Part shown: piece by piece, positions 26,847 to 35,666 of the stretch
Layout: each line of letters begins with the position of its first letter
How positions within the stretch are numbered: position 1 is the stretch's first letter
Assembly: GCF_007993045.1 (NCBI RefSeq)
Contig: NZ_VOOR01000001.1
Coordinates: 186,001-250,000, forward strand
DNA: 64,000 nucleotides
Direction of reading: 5' to 3'
Source of the DNA: Phaeodactylibacter luteus
GTDB lineage: Bacteria > Bacteroidota > Bacteroidia > Chitinophagales > Saprospiraceae
Position numbers and translations under genes: made by a program
The notes under the pieces: model-generated
The model's database searches: none
What the model was told of the DNA's origin: nothing
What the model saw: the letters and a program-made list of their open reading frames with translations, nothing else

Positions 26847-27489
26847 AGCAAATGGTTTTGTAATTGTACCTATACTCCCTTGCCGCTATCGCCTCCCGGC
26901 TTGCAGCCCCCTTAGCAGCACAGGCTGGGGCACCAAAAACCTCAGTGATAGGATGTTATCGTGTAAAAAAATGGCACAACTGAACCATTCATTCACAAAA
27001 GCGGTTTATATAAATGTAGCGAGTCCAATTAAAGTTTGTTTCAGTGCATTAAATTTATAGCCGATGCCAAGAATTCCGCTTTTAGAGCGGATACAGCCCA
27101 AAAGAATAAATCTCCACATCGGCTTGATGCTTTGCTTAGCTTCTTTTTTTCCGCCAACGCACAAAAGGCGCTCTGCACTTGCCCCAAGCACAACTACAGA
27201 TGCCAATCCTGCCTGACAGGCAGGGCAGCACGCTCCAGAAACTGACAAATCTTCTCGCCCTACAGAATACTGGAATTACTCAAACAACTGCACAAAGCCG
27301 GATGGCCAGAATCAAGACCCGAAAAGTACGTATCATCGACACCTCAGCCAAATTTGTCACTTTGCTGTTTTTAGGACAAAACTGCCAAGTGCAAATCTCG
27401 AAAAGCGTGTTCGATTTTCAACGAGAGCTTGGGCTATACGAAATCCTAAACCCGGCTGTATAACCTTGCAGTTAAAACCCGAATACAAC
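26847..27489. other. 643-bp gap upstream of the cold-shock gene
   Basis: No credible gene seen. It holds a short palindrome CCTGCCTGACAGGCAGG (about 27208-27224) that may be a remnant of the family A hairpin, and an A/T-rich stretch at 26990-27120. The last part is presumably the promoter and long untranslated leader of the cold-shock gene; no complete promoter consensus was found. Confidence 0.4.
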
Positions 27490-27747
27490 ATGTGGTTAAA
27501 AAAAGTACTGAGCATTTTTTCAGGACAGGAAGCACCCCTAGAAAAACAAGGCAAAGTCAAATTCTTCAACCGTAAGAAAGGTTACGGTTTCATTGAGTCA
27601 GAACACGTTGACCGCGATGTCTTCGTTCACGTGACCAACCTCAAAGACCAAATCAATAAGGGGGATGAAGTGGCTTTCGAAGTGGAAGCCAGCGACAAAG
27701 GGCTTGAGGCCCGCAAAGTGCGCCTGCTGCAGCAGGCTGCGCAGTGA
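27490..27747 (+). CDS. Cold-shock domain protein
   Basis: 85 residues. A 20-residue leader (MWLKKVLSIFSGQEAP...) precedes a full cold-shock domain with RNP1 (KKGYGFIES) and RNP2 (DVFVHV), so it should bind single-stranded RNA or DNA. The N-terminal extension is typical of Bacteroidota variants rather than of the 66-70-residue CspA type. The ATG at 27490 is preferred over a TTG eight codons upstream. A small conserved-looking gene follows after 45 bases. Confidence 0.93.
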   Translation: MWLKKVLSIFSGQEAPLEKQGKVKFFNRKKGYGFIESEHVDRDVFVHVTNLKDQINKGDEVAFEVEASDKGLEARKVRLLQQAAQ

Positions 27748-27792
27748 GCCTGAACCCAAACCCTTATCTTATTCGTTCATTAATTTTCTATC

Positions 27793-28008
27793 ATGAAGCT
27801 ACGCAAGAACTTCCCTATGGGCAAAGACAAGTACTACTTTACCATTAAGTCGGTACCGAACAACATCACGATCTTCCGGAAAACCAAAGAGGCAGCTATG
27901 ACCGCTTTCCGGAAATACGAGAGGGCTGGGAAGGAAATTGAGTGGCTTGGAAAATGGGACGGCAAAAAATTTGTTGAAAATGCAATGCCTGCTACCGCAG
28001 GATCATAA
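27793..28008 (+). CDS. Small basic protein of unknown function
   Basis: 71 residues, Lys-rich, no signal peptide. KYYFTIKSVPNNITIFRKTKEAAMTAFRKY and WLGKWDGKKFVE suggest a small folded cytosolic protein. It follows the cold-shock gene in the same direction by 45 bases and may share its transcript. Confidence 0.6.
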   Translation: MKLRKNFPMGKDKYYFTIKSVPNNITIFRKTKEAAMTAFRKYERAGKEIEWLGKWDGKKFVENAMPATAGS

Positions 28009-28473
28009 GGCTTTTGGGGTTGGGAATTGGGCTTCATGCTAAGCCGCTTTTCCCCCAAGGCTATAGTCTGCCAACTCCCGTCAGAATAGCTGGCCTAGCA
28101 GGGCTCGCCTTTTCCACACAGCTCTGTCTTATTCTCTAACACGCAGTAAGCGCAAGGGAAAACCTGAGCTGCTTGTTGGGCTGTGCTGTAGCACGGCAGG
28201 CTTTGCTTATAGCTCACTTACAGTGGTTTAGCCGTAAAATCAAGGATTTATGCCCGCCCGCTGTACCAACATGGCCAGCAGCGTTCTGGCGAAGTCATTA
28301 AATCTGAGCTTATTTAGAGAGGTGGCCAGGTTCATAAAGCGTCGATTTGCAATAGGACCGAGCCCCGAACATACCTTACTGCTGACGGCCCCGCCGCCTT
28401 GTTCAGTGGTGAGATGTTATCCCCTAAAGCTTGTGCCGCCCGGTACCATTTTGTTAACGTAACCCGAATCAGC
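28009..28473. other. 465-bp gap without recognised features
   Basis: A 70-codon frame (28250-28462) exists but has atypical composition (many Pro, Leu and Arg) and is probably not a gene. No repeat of families A-C, tRNA or terminator was seen. Confidence 0.4.
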
Positions 28474-28851
28474 ATGAATATCGCAATGAAAGAAACCCAA
28501 TTTTACCAAAGTGCCTTAGAGTGGGTGCGCAAGCGCGGCTACAACAAAGTGAAGGCAAATGTAGACCTGGAAGGAGTAGAGCCTCCTACCTCTTTCAAAC
28601 AGCAAGCTGAGGGGGAAGAAAGCTTGATTACTCCGGATATTACCGCTACGATGCGGGGAAATAAGTGTTACTTTGAGATTGCCGTAAAAACAGATGAGAA
28701 AACGGATTTGATCACCAAATGGAAGCTGCTCGACCGGCTGGCCTCCATTCGGGAAGGCAAGTTTTTCTTATTTACGCCTCATGGGCACCGGGCATTTGCG
28801 GACCGCATCATCCGCAATCATGAAATCAACGCCACGCTGGTCAATATTTAG
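28474..28851 (+). CDS. Small protein with PD-(D/E)XK-like pattern
   Basis: 125 residues from ATG 28474 (121 if ATG 28486 is used). ITPDITATMRGNKCYFEIAVKT resembles the beta-hairpin of PD-(D/E)XK nuclease-like proteins: P-D, a turn, then a strand ending in Lys. The residue at the usual catalytic acid position, two before Lys, is Ala, and a Glu stands two residues earlier still, so it may be inactive or the match fortuitous. Later parts (KWKLLDRLASIREGKFFLFTPHGHRAFADRII) look like a helix-strand-helix. Upstream frame to 28399 rejected as unlike the rest. Confidence 0.55.
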   Translation: MNIAMKETQFYQSALEWVRKRGYNKVKANVDLEGVEPPTSFKQQAEGEESLITPDITATMRGNKCYFEIAVKTDEKTDLITKWKLLDRLASIREGKFFLFTPHGHRAFADRIIRNHEINATLVNI

Positions 28852-28903
28852 ACCTAGCCCAGGCGCAACCATTTGATCAAAACTTCATTTTAAACAGGAT
28901 ATC

Positions 28904-29080
28904 ATGGATAGGAGCATCAAAGTCAAAATTCTTAAGGAGACCTCAAAGACGGTTACCGTTCAGCTTACTTCCCTCAACCGGAAAATGCCCGTGCCCCGTG
29001 CAGATTTCGAGAAAAGGGTCAAAAGCGGATTGTATACCGTTATTGGCGATTATGAGCCGGAAACCAGCGAGGAGAATTAA
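28904..29080 (+). CDS. 58-residue small protein
   Basis: ATG at 28904 to TAA: begins MDRSIKVKILKETSKT, ends DYEPETSEEN. Basic first half, acidic tail, no signal peptide. It follows the previous small gene by 52 bases on the same strand, and codon use looks coding. No family recognised. Confidence 0.5.
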   Translation: MDRSIKVKILKETSKTVTVQLTSLNRKMPVPRADFEKRVKSGLYTVIGDYEPETSEEN

Positions 29081-29137
29081 ATCCGCCCTTTGTTGGCATT
29101 GAGCCACCACGAGCTGATTTGAGCCGAGCGAGCCAAT

Positions 29138-30529
29138 TCAATTTTGGCTTATCCAGAGCATACGTTGTGAGCATCCCCATTGCTCACTTTCCAAAACAAT
29201 CCAATAAATGCCTGGCATCAGCCCATCCAAACGGGCTTGCTGGGCATTTATCGTTTGGGAAGCCACCCTCCTGTCCTGCTGATCCCAAACTGTAATGTCT
29301 GCTACCCCTTGCAAGCCCGAAACGGTGAACCCTCCCTGTCCGGGGTTGGGGAACACCTTCAGGCCCACGCTTTCGCCCCAATCGGGTACGGCCACAGGCG
29401 CTGCGGAGAACAGCCAAAGATAGGCTTCAGGGAAAGCCCCACGCCAAAGGGCTTCATTGTGCCCTCCTTCTGGCACCGTGCGCATTTCTATTTCCTCTGC
29501 TCCAAAACCGGCTTCCATTAGCGTATTGTACATGGCCTCCATATCCCCTACCTGATTGCCGCCTTCCATACCGCCAGCCAGCAGGTAAAACTTCATGTCT
29601 GCTGTTTTCCCAGAAGCCAGTACATGAGCGTAACATTCGCTGGAAAACCAATAGGAAGCAGAAAAAATGCCCGCCTTGCTGAAGACCTCTTGGTACTCGG
29701 CTGCCGCAAACAAGCTGATGAGGCCGCCCATTGAAGAGCCCATAATGCCTGTATGCTCCCGGCCCGAGAGCGTACGGTAGTTCGCATCTATATAAGGTTT
29801 CAGCGTTTCCACGATAAAGGCGGCATAAGCAGCACCTTCCCCTCCCCCATATTGGGGGTTGGCCCACGGAGAGTACTCATCGAGCCGCTGACTTCCGCCA
29901 TGGTCTATGCCCACCACGATTATGCCCCCGTCGCCCTCGCCGAATAAATGATCAAGCGCTTCATCCACTTCCCATTCGCCAAAAGCGGCAGTGGCTGCAT
30001 CAAACAGGTTCTGCCCATCTTGCATGTACAAGACGGGGTAGTCTTTATCTGAAGTTTCGTAATCCGGTGGCAGATAGACCCAAATGCGGCGGGCACGCCC
30101 CAACTGAGGCATCCAAAAGGCTTCGTCCAAAAGTGCCACATTGGGGCTGGCTGTAGAGCTGCCGGCCTGCCCTTCCCAGCTCAAGATATCAAGGTAAAGG
30201 GTATCCGTCCCTCCAGTGTAACCATAAGTACGGTTGGGCAAGAAGCCGCCCTGCGCGTTCCCCTCCACAGTGTCCCAGCTCCCACGGGTCAGCTTAAATG
30301 CAATAGGGCCTGGAGATAGGGAGAGGTCAAGCCACAGCTTGCCCTCTTCGCCCGCTGCAAAGGCGGAGCCGGGGTCAGCGGGGTCCCAGCCATTAAAACT
30401 GCCGGCAGCATAAATGGTTGCCCCTGTGGGGGTGGCAGCGGGCAGCCCATTGAGCACGAGGGTAAGCTGGGCGCTGAGCGGGAAAGCGCCCGCTAGCAAG
30501 AGCAGGGAAAAAAGAAGGCGGTAATTCAT
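29138..30529 (-). CDS. Secreted alpha/beta-hydrolase esterase with T9SS sorting domain
   Basis: 463 residues. Signal peptide (MNYRLLFSLLLLAGAFPLSAQ), a starch-binding/early-set-like domain (AAGSFNGWDPADP, about 20-115), then a COG2819-type esterase domain (about 130-375) with RRIWVYLPPDY, YMQDGQNLFD, nucleophile elbow G-S-S-M-G-G and C-terminal PEGGHNEALW (catalytic His). The last ~75 residues (LKVFPNPGQGGFTVSG ... PGIYWIVLE) form a T9SS type-A sorting domain, so it is exported to the cell surface or medium. Related enzymes hydrolyse feruloyl, siderophore or acetyl esters; the substrate is open. ATG 30529 starts the signal peptide; a nine-codon extension is rejected. Confidence 0.92.
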   Translation of the reverse strand: MNYRLLFSLLLLAGAFPLSAQLTLVLNGLPAATPTGATIYAAGSFNGWDPADPGSAFAAGEEGKLWLDLSLSPGPIAFKLTRGSWDTVEGNAQGGFLPNRTYGYTGGTDTLYLDILSWEGQAGSSTASPNVALLDEAFWMPQLGRARRIWVYLPPDYETSDKDYPVLYMQDGQNLFDAATAAFGEWEVDEALDHLFGEGDGGIIVVGIDHGGSQRLDEYSPWANPQYGGGEGAAYAAFIVETLKPYIDANYRTLSGREHTGIMGSSMGGLISLFAAAEYQEVFSKAGIFSASYWFSSECYAHVLASGKTADMKFYLLAGGMEGGNQVGDMEAMYNTLMEAGFGAEEIEMRTVPEGGHNEALWRGAFPEAYLWLFSAAPVAVPDWGESVGLKVFPNPGQGGFTVSGLQGVADITVWDQQDRRVASQTINAQQARLDGLMPGIYWIVLESEQWGCSQRMLWISQN

Positions 30530-30678
30530 CTTTTTGCCCAAAGATAAGCCTTTCACCCAACCTTAGCCCATAACTTCCCCGTCTTGAAAAGTGTAAGCAG
30601 CTGCAAAAGACTGCTCCTGCCGGCCGCTTGCCGGAATGGGGCTATTCCTTTAACTTACAGCTAAAATCAACTAAAAGG

Positions 30679-31974
30679 ATGATCAACCCGACCTTATCCC
30701 GCTTTTCTCTCTTGGCCCTGCTCTTTGGCATGGGCCTCAGCCTTTCTTCCTGCCTGAAAGATACCTGTGAAGCGACCACCACTTATGCCGCTTTCGAGCC
30801 GGTGTATGTCTCCGCTGACGATTTCCGGCAGCCGATCCAAGCTGCAGCGCCGCGCAGCCTGGAAGAGCCCGGGAAAATTTATGTCTTCCAAGACTACCTC
30901 TTCATCAACGAGCGCCATAAGGGCATTCATGTCATCGACAACAGCAACCCGGCTTCGCCTCAGCCCGTTAGCTTCATTGAAATCCCGGGCAATGTGGATA
31001 TGGCAGTGCGCGGCAACCTCCTTTACGCAGACAACTACGTAGATGTTGTTTCCATTGACATCTCCAACCCGGCCGCTCCTGTTTTCGCAGGCCGCTCTGA
31101 GGCCGTTATCCCTCACTTCGGCATCGACCCCGAGCTGGGCTTCCTAGTAGAGTATAAGGAAACAGAAATCACCCAGGAAGTGGAGTGCAGTGCCTACCCC
31201 GGATCTTCCTTCCGGGATGGGACGCTTATTTTCATCGACATGGCCTCCAACGAGTTCGACATCGCCACCACCTCTGCAGCGAATGATTTCAGCAACGGCG
31301 CATCACAGACCGGGCAGGGCGGCTCTATGGCCCGCTTCACTTTGGCCATGGACCATCTTTATATCGTAGACGACAATAGCCTCAGGGTACTCGCACTCAG
31401 CACGCCGGAACGCCCCGAACTGATCAATACGACAGGCTTGGGGTGGGGCATTGAAACCATTTTCCCCCTTGGCGATAAGCTTTTCATCGGGTCTCAGACT
31501 GGCATGTACATCGTAGATATCAGTACCCCTTCACAGCCGGAGTACCTCTCGGTCTTTACCCATGCCAATGCCTGTGACCCCGTCTACGTAGATGGCGATA
31601 TCGCTTATGTAACCCTTAGGGACGGCACGGAGTGTCAGACTTTCACCAATCAGCTGGACGTAGTGGATGTATCCGACCTCTTGTCACCAAGGCTGATCCG
31701 CAGTTTTGATATGCACAACCCCCACGGGCTGTCCAAATCGGGCGATGCGCTGTTCATCTGTGAGAACGAGCAAGGGGTCAAGGTATTTGATGCGGCAGTA
31801 GCGGAAGAAGTCGGCAATCGTCAGATTGCCCACCTGAAAGGCTTTCAGGCTTACGATATCATCACGATCAGCAGTCAGAAGCTGGCTATCGTTGTTGGGG
31901 ATGATGGGCTTTTCCAGTATGACATTTCCAACCCGGAAGCGCCTGAACGGCTGAGCAACTTAATGTCATTATAA
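30679..31974 (+). CDS. LVIVD-repeat lipoprotein (beta-propeller)
   Basis: 431 residues with lipobox LSLSSC (lipid-anchored). At least six LVIVD-type repeats are visible (IHVIDNSNPASPQ, VVSIDISNPAAP, MYIVDISTPSQPE, LDVVDVSDLLSP, VKVFDAAVAEE, LFQYDISNPEAPE), predicting a surface beta-propeller. The ATG at 30679 follows AAAAGG and starts the signal peptide; upstream frame rejected. A small beta-barrel gene starts two bases after its stop, so they are one operon. Confidence 0.9.
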   Translation: MINPTLSRFSLLALLFGMGLSLSSCLKDTCEATTTYAAFEPVYVSADDFRQPIQAAAPRSLEEPGKIYVFQDYLFINERHKGIHVIDNSNPASPQPVSFIEIPGNVDMAVRGNLLYADNYVDVVSIDISNPAAPVFAGRSEAVIPHFGIDPELGFLVEYKETEITQEVECSAYPGSSFRDGTLIFIDMASNEFDIATTSAANDFSNGASQTGQGGSMARFTLAMDHLYIVDDNSLRVLALSTPERPELINTTGLGWGIETIFPLGDKLFIGSQTGMYIVDISTPSQPEYLSVFTHANACDPVYVDGDIAYVTLRDGTECQTFTNQLDVVDVSDLLSPRLIRSFDMHNPHGLSKSGDALFICENEQGVKVFDAAVAEEVGNRQIAHLKGFQAYDIITISSQKLAIVVGDDGLFQYDISNPEAPERLSNLMSL

Positions 31975-31976
31975 GC

Positions 31977-32600
31977 ATGTATACCGACCGGATTAATATA
32001 AGAAGGGCGCTGTCCTTGACCCTGCTAGCAGTGTGGTTCGCCCCACTGTGGGCAGGTGCTCAGGCGGTTGCTGATGTTACGGAGATCAGCTATCTCGATG
32101 GCGTGGGCGGCTTTTACCAGGAAGCTGCGGTCGGTTTTGCGGCGGGCAGCTTTGCAGGCACCCCATCTGTAGGGGTGGAACTGGCTTATGCGGCGGGCTA
32201 TCAATGGAAGACCGCTTTTGGAGGGGGCCTCTCTGCAGGCGTAGCCGCCTACCGGCATCAGCCGGGCTACACCTACTACCCTGTCATGGCCGAAGCCAGA
32301 GGGTATATCTGGGATAATTCCTCGGCCCCTTACTACAAGCTAGGCATCGGCTATGGCTTTTCCTTTCAGGAGAGCCATGAGGAAGTGGTTGCCGCCAAAG
32401 GCGGCCTCTGCAATCAGTTGGCGCTGGGCTTGCGTTTTATCAGTGACAGGCGTATCCATGCTTTTGTTGAAGCTGGCTACCGGCAGCAAAGGGGCGAGAC
32501 CGTTATCCGTGGCTTCGACGGCTGGTGGGGGAACGAGAGCGAGGAGAAGCAGCGCTTTACCCTCAACCGCCTGATGCTGCGCACAGGAATCCTATTTTAA
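31977..32600 (+). CDS. Outer-membrane beta-barrel protein
   Basis: 207 residues. Signal peptide ending WAGAQA, then alternating amphipathic strands rich in Gly, Tyr and Phe and a C-terminal strand ending LMLRTGILF (terminal Phe), typical of small outer-membrane barrels. It starts two bases after the LVIVD lipoprotein stop; the pair may act together at the outer membrane. The ECF sigma gene follows after 48 bases. Confidence 0.75.
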   Translation: MYTDRINIRRALSLTLLAVWFAPLWAGAQAVADVTEISYLDGVGGFYQEAAVGFAAGSFAGTPSVGVELAYAAGYQWKTAFGGGLSAGVAAYRHQPGYTYYPVMAEARGYIWDNSSAPYYKLGIGYGFSFQESHEEVVAAKGGLCNQLALGLRFISDRRIHAFVEAGYRQQRGETVIRGFDGWWGNESEEKQRFTLNRLMLRTGILF

Positions 32601-32648
32601 CCCCAAAAGAGGCTGTAGCTCATTGGCAAAGCGCACCCTAAACTAAAT

Positions 32649-33203
32649 ATGGCAAAAGACGCATCCCAATATTCTGATGAAGACCTGGTCACAGGCTGCC
32701 TGGACAACCAAAGGTTTGCTCAGGAGATGCTGTACCGGAAGTACTTCGGCAGCATGATGCGGATGTGCATGCGGTATACACAGGACAAGGACATCGCCCT
32801 TGAAATTCTGAACGCGGGCTTCCTCCGGGTTTTCACCAAGTTGCACACCTTTGCCTTCAGCGGCTCTCTCGAGGGGTGGATCAGGAGGCTGGTGTTCCAC
32901 AGCCTGTCCGATTATTTTAAGAAGCATACAAAGCCCGTACGCTTCCTTGACCTTGAAGACCGTGACAGCCCTGCCCCGAGCGAGGCCCTGAGCAACCTCT
33001 ACCTGGAAGATATCCTGAAACTGGCAGATCAGCTTCCGGATGCAACCCGGCGGGTATTTCAGCTCTATGCCGTAGAAGGGTATACCCATGTTGAAATCGC
33101 CCAACAGATCAATATAAGCGTTGGCACTTCGAAGTGGCACCTTTCCAATGCCAGACAAAAACTACAGCAATTAATCAGAACGCATTATAATCATGCAGGA
33201 TAA
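32649..33203 (+). CDS. ECF-type RNA polymerase sigma factor
   Basis: 184 residues. Region 2 (about 10-85) covers EDLVTGCLDNQRFAQEMLYRKY through GWIRRLVFHSLSDYFKK; region 4 (about 120-175) covers LADQLPDATRRVFQLYAVEGYTHVEIAQQINIS and KWHLSNARQKLQQLI (helix-turn-helix). No region 1.1 or 3, as expected for ECF sigmas. Its end overlaps the next gene by 11 bases, and that gene encodes a single-span membrane protein that may be its regulator. Confidence 0.93.
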   Translation: MAKDASQYSDEDLVTGCLDNQRFAQEMLYRKYFGSMMRMCMRYTQDKDIALEILNAGFLRVFTKLHTFAFSGSLEGWIRRLVFHSLSDYFKKHTKPVRFLDLEDRDSPAPSEALSNLYLEDILKLADQLPDATRRVFQLYAVEGYTHVEIAQQINISVGTSKWHLSNARQKLQQLIRTHYNHAG

Positions 33204-34461
33204 CTACGAACCCAAACCAGCTCCAGAATGGGCTGACGAAGGCTGGGCACAAATGCAAGCGCTGCTGGATCAGCACCTGCCCGTTCCCCCACCCCGCCGC
33301 CAACGCTTTGGGCTGTGGTGGATGCTGGCTGCTTTCCTTTCCGGGTGTTTGCTCACGGCCGCATGGTATTATGCCAAGCCTGTCCAATCCGGCCCTGCCT
33401 TGGGGCAAATGCCCATCCTAACCGCACAGGCTGCTAATGGGCAAAGCACTGCCGAACAGACGGGCATTGAGCGCTCTGCCCTACCTACAGAGGGGCCGTC
33501 TGGCTTGACAGCGCAAGCGGGCAGGCGAAAACAATCGCCATCCGCTGCTACCGCTTCAGGCGGTACACCTAAAACCTTTCCACGGCTGGCACCAGTAGCT
33601 GCCGAAGTGCCCGCCCTGTCCACTGCTGCTTCACCGACTGCTGCAGGGCCGGCCACGCCCAAATCCGCAACCCCTTCTGCGAACGCTGAATTGAAGGAAG
33701 GCCCGCTGAAAAGCGAGCCACAAGCGCTATTGCCCTTTCTCCCTGGCCGGGGGCAAGGGGTTCTGCCCGGCACCGAAAGTGAAGCTGTCCTTCTCGAAGC
33801 CGTCGTGCCGGCGGCAGCCCGCCAGAAAAAGCTGCAGTGGGGGGTTGAAGGGTTGGGCTTCTGGCCAGCCTCTGCCTTGCCCAGGGGCTTCCAAGCAGGG
33901 CTCTACGCCGATTGGCAGCCTGGAGATAGCCGCCGGTTCACAATAGGGCTGAGCGCTCAGTTTCAGCAGTTCCATGATCAGCAGGAGGAAAGAGAGCGGA
34001 TTTTGGTGTTCAACAACTCCTTTCAGTCCAGCTCATCCCAAAGCTCCAACACCCTGCTATCCGCAACGACAGCTGTCGAGAAAATGTCCTATGCTGCACT
34101 GCAAGCCAACTTTTCTTACCGCTTCCACCCCCAATGGAGCGCTACAGCCAGCCTGCAGGGCGCACAACTGCTCAGTAGCCTGCGCCGTGAGGACTGGTCT
34201 TTGGTCGGCAGCGAGGAGTCTAGCGTACAAGCCGATGGAGGCAACCGTACGGGCGGCACTTATGCCTCCCGCGTGATTGAGGGCAATGACAACCTCAGAG
34301 GGCAGCACTTTGCTGCCGGGCTAGGCCTCAATTATCACTTGACTAACCGCTGGCAGTTGAAAACGACGGCTTATTATGGGCTTACGCCGCTCTTTGAGCA
34401 ATCCGAAAAGCCGGTATTCCGCCGAGGGGTATCTATTGGGCTGGCTTACCGGCTGCGGTAG
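33193..34461 (+). CDS. Membrane-anchored protein with C-terminal beta-barrel-like domain
   Basis: 422 residues. A short N-terminal cytoplasmic part (EWADEGWAQMQALLDQHLP), one transmembrane helix (WWMLAAFLSGCLLTAAWYY, about 43-61), a ~150-residue Ala/Pro/Thr-rich linker, then a ~200-residue domain of amphipathic strands ending SIGLAYRLR, like an outer-membrane barrel. No cleavable signal peptide. Overlap with the sigma gene by 11 bases suggests an anti-sigma-type regulator able to span the envelope. That role is inferred; the N-terminus has no zinc motif. Confidence 0.75.
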   Translation: MQDNYEPKPAPEWADEGWAQMQALLDQHLPVPPPRRQRFGLWWMLAAFLSGCLLTAAWYYAKPVQSGPALGQMPILTAQAANGQSTAEQTGIERSALPTEGPSGLTAQAGRRKQSPSAATASGGTPKTFPRLAPVAAEVPALSTAASPTAAGPATPKSATPSANAELKEGPLKSEPQALLPFLPGRGQGVLPGTESEAVLLEAVVPAAARQKKLQWGVEGLGFWPASALPRGFQAGLYADWQPGDSRRFTIGLSAQFQQFHDQQEERERILVFNNSFQSSSSQSSNTLLSATTAVEKMSYAALQANFSYRFHPQWSATASLQGAQLLSSLRREDWSLVGSEESSVQADGGNRTGGTYASRVIEGNDNLRGQHFAAGLGLNYHLTNRWQLKTTAYYGLTPLFEQSEKPVFRRGVSIGLAYRLR

Positions 34462-34608
34462 TGGCTATAGCCTGACCAAATCGTTTTGGTAAATGCTTGA
34501 ACGGCCTAGCCTCTTGAGGCCGGCCAGAGCTGGAAAGGGCCTGCCTTTCAGTATTTGCGCTGCACTATACTGTCCAACAGGCCCTGAAAAGCTGGCTCTA
34601 CATGCGGA

Positions 34609-34703
34609 CTAGCGCTGCGGAGGGGTGGCAAGCCCGACAGGGCCGAGCGGACAGCGAGCCCCGCAGCATAGCGACCCGCGCCTTCAGGCGGGGGTAGGCC
34701 CCA
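34609..34703 (+). repeat. Dispersed intergenic repeat, family A, copy A5 (partial)
   Basis: Forward copy limited to the core: TAGCGCTGCGGAGGGGTGG, GGGCCGAGCGGACAGCGAGC, GCATAGCGACCCGCG and GGCGGGGGTAGGCCCC. It lies in the gap between the convergent barrel and ohrR-like genes. Confidence 0.75.
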
Positions 34704-34736
34704 ACTCAACGGTTGTGAATGAAACCTCGCTTTTGC

Positions 34737-35180
34737 TCAGGTTGACAGCCGTTGTATGATCTTGTACAGCGTAGCTCGGAACTGCTCGGCCTCTTCTCCA
34801 GCTTCCTCCCCGGCAGATAATGCCCCGATGATCTGTTCGGGTATGCACACGGCTTTTGCCTTCAGCGCCCTGCCTTTTTCAGTAAGGGCTACTGCCACGA
34901 CCCGCTCATCTTCTTCAGACCGCTTGCGTACGACCATCCCTTTTTCTTCCAGCCGCTTCAACAGGGGCGTAAGGGTGTTGGACTCCAAGTAGAGGCGGCG
35001 GCCAATCGCACTCACCGGCTGCCCGTCTTTTTCCCACAAGACCAGCAGGGCGAGATACTGTGGGTAGGTAATGCCCAATTCCTTCAAGAGGGGGTTGTAA
35101 AGCTGTGTCACCAAGCGGGAGGCGGCATAGAGCGGGAAGCACAACTGACGGTCCAACATAAGCGCTTCTCCCTTATCCAT
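34737..35180 (-). CDS. ohrR: OhrR-like MarR-family peroxide-sensing repressor
   Basis: 147 residues. Winged helix-turn-helix of MarR type (SAIGRRLYLESNTLTPLLKRLEEKGMVVRKRSEEDERVV). The N-terminal LDRQLCFPLYAASRLV carries the single reactive Cys and nearby Tyr characteristic of OhrR, which senses organic hydroperoxides. Alternative start at 35159 (MLDRQLCF). The start overlaps the glutathione-peroxidase-like stop by 8 bases; the operon doxX-gpx-ohrR has no ohr gene, so the peroxidase is probably the regulated detoxifier. Confidence 0.88.
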   Translation of the reverse strand: MDKGEALMLDRQLCFPLYAASRLVTQLYNPLLKELGITYPQYLALLVLWEKDGQPVSAIGRRLYLESNTLTPLLKRLEEKGMVVRKRSEEDERVVAVALTEKGRALKAKAVCIPEQIIGALSAGEEAGEEAEQFRATLYKIIQRLST

Positions 35181-35664
35181 CGGATAGCAATTTTTTGATG
35201 ACCGGCTCTATTTTTTCGGGGGCAGCGGTAGGAGCAAACCGTTTGACCGGCTTTCCACTCCGGTCCAACACAAATTTTGTGAAATTCCATTTGATCCGGC
35301 TGCCGAGCAGGCCGCCGAGCTCAGACTTGAGGTATTTAAATACCGGATGGGCATGTTGCCCGTTGACGTCCACTTTATCAAACATGGGGAAGCTGACGCC
35401 ATAGTTGAGCTCACAAAAAGAAGCGATATCTTCTGCCCCGCCCGGCTCCTGCCCGGCAAACTGATTGCAGGGGAAGCCCAAAATGACCAGGCCGTCGTCT
35501 TTGTATTTGCGGTATAGCCCCTCTAGCCCTTCGTACTGAGGGGTGAGCCCGCATTTGCTAGCTGTATTGACCACGACGACAACTTTGTCCTTGAACGATG
35601 CCATGGGGACAGCATCCCCCTTGATGTCTGTAGCTTCCAATTCGTAAAAAGGTGATTGGCTCAT
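35173..35664 (-). CDS. Glutathione peroxidase-like peroxiredoxin
   Basis: 163 residues. Peroxidatic Cys38 in NTASKCGLTPQ, Gln in FPCNQF and Trp in KWNFTKF complete the GPx catalytic set. A further Cys in the ASFCELNY segment sits where thioredoxin-dependent GPx enzymes carry their resolving Cys, so thioredoxin rather than glutathione is the likely reductant. ATG 35664 (MSQSPFYELEA) is preferred to a longer frame overlapping doxX. It starts two bases after the doxX-like stop and overlaps ohrR by 8 bases. Confidence 0.93.
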   Translation of the reverse strand: MSQSPFYELEATDIKGDAVPMASFKDKVVVVVNTASKCGLTPQYEGLEGLYRKYKDDGLVILGFPCNQFAGQEPGGAEDIASFCELNYGVSFPMFDKVDVNGQHAHPVFKYLKSELGGLLGSRIKWNFTKFVLDRSGKPVKRFAPTAAPEKIEPVIKKLLSDG

Positions 35665-35666
35665 GA

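Noticed and set aside
28250-28462. 70-codon plus-strand frame
   Set aside because: Unbalanced composition and no similarity or operon logic; left as a gap.
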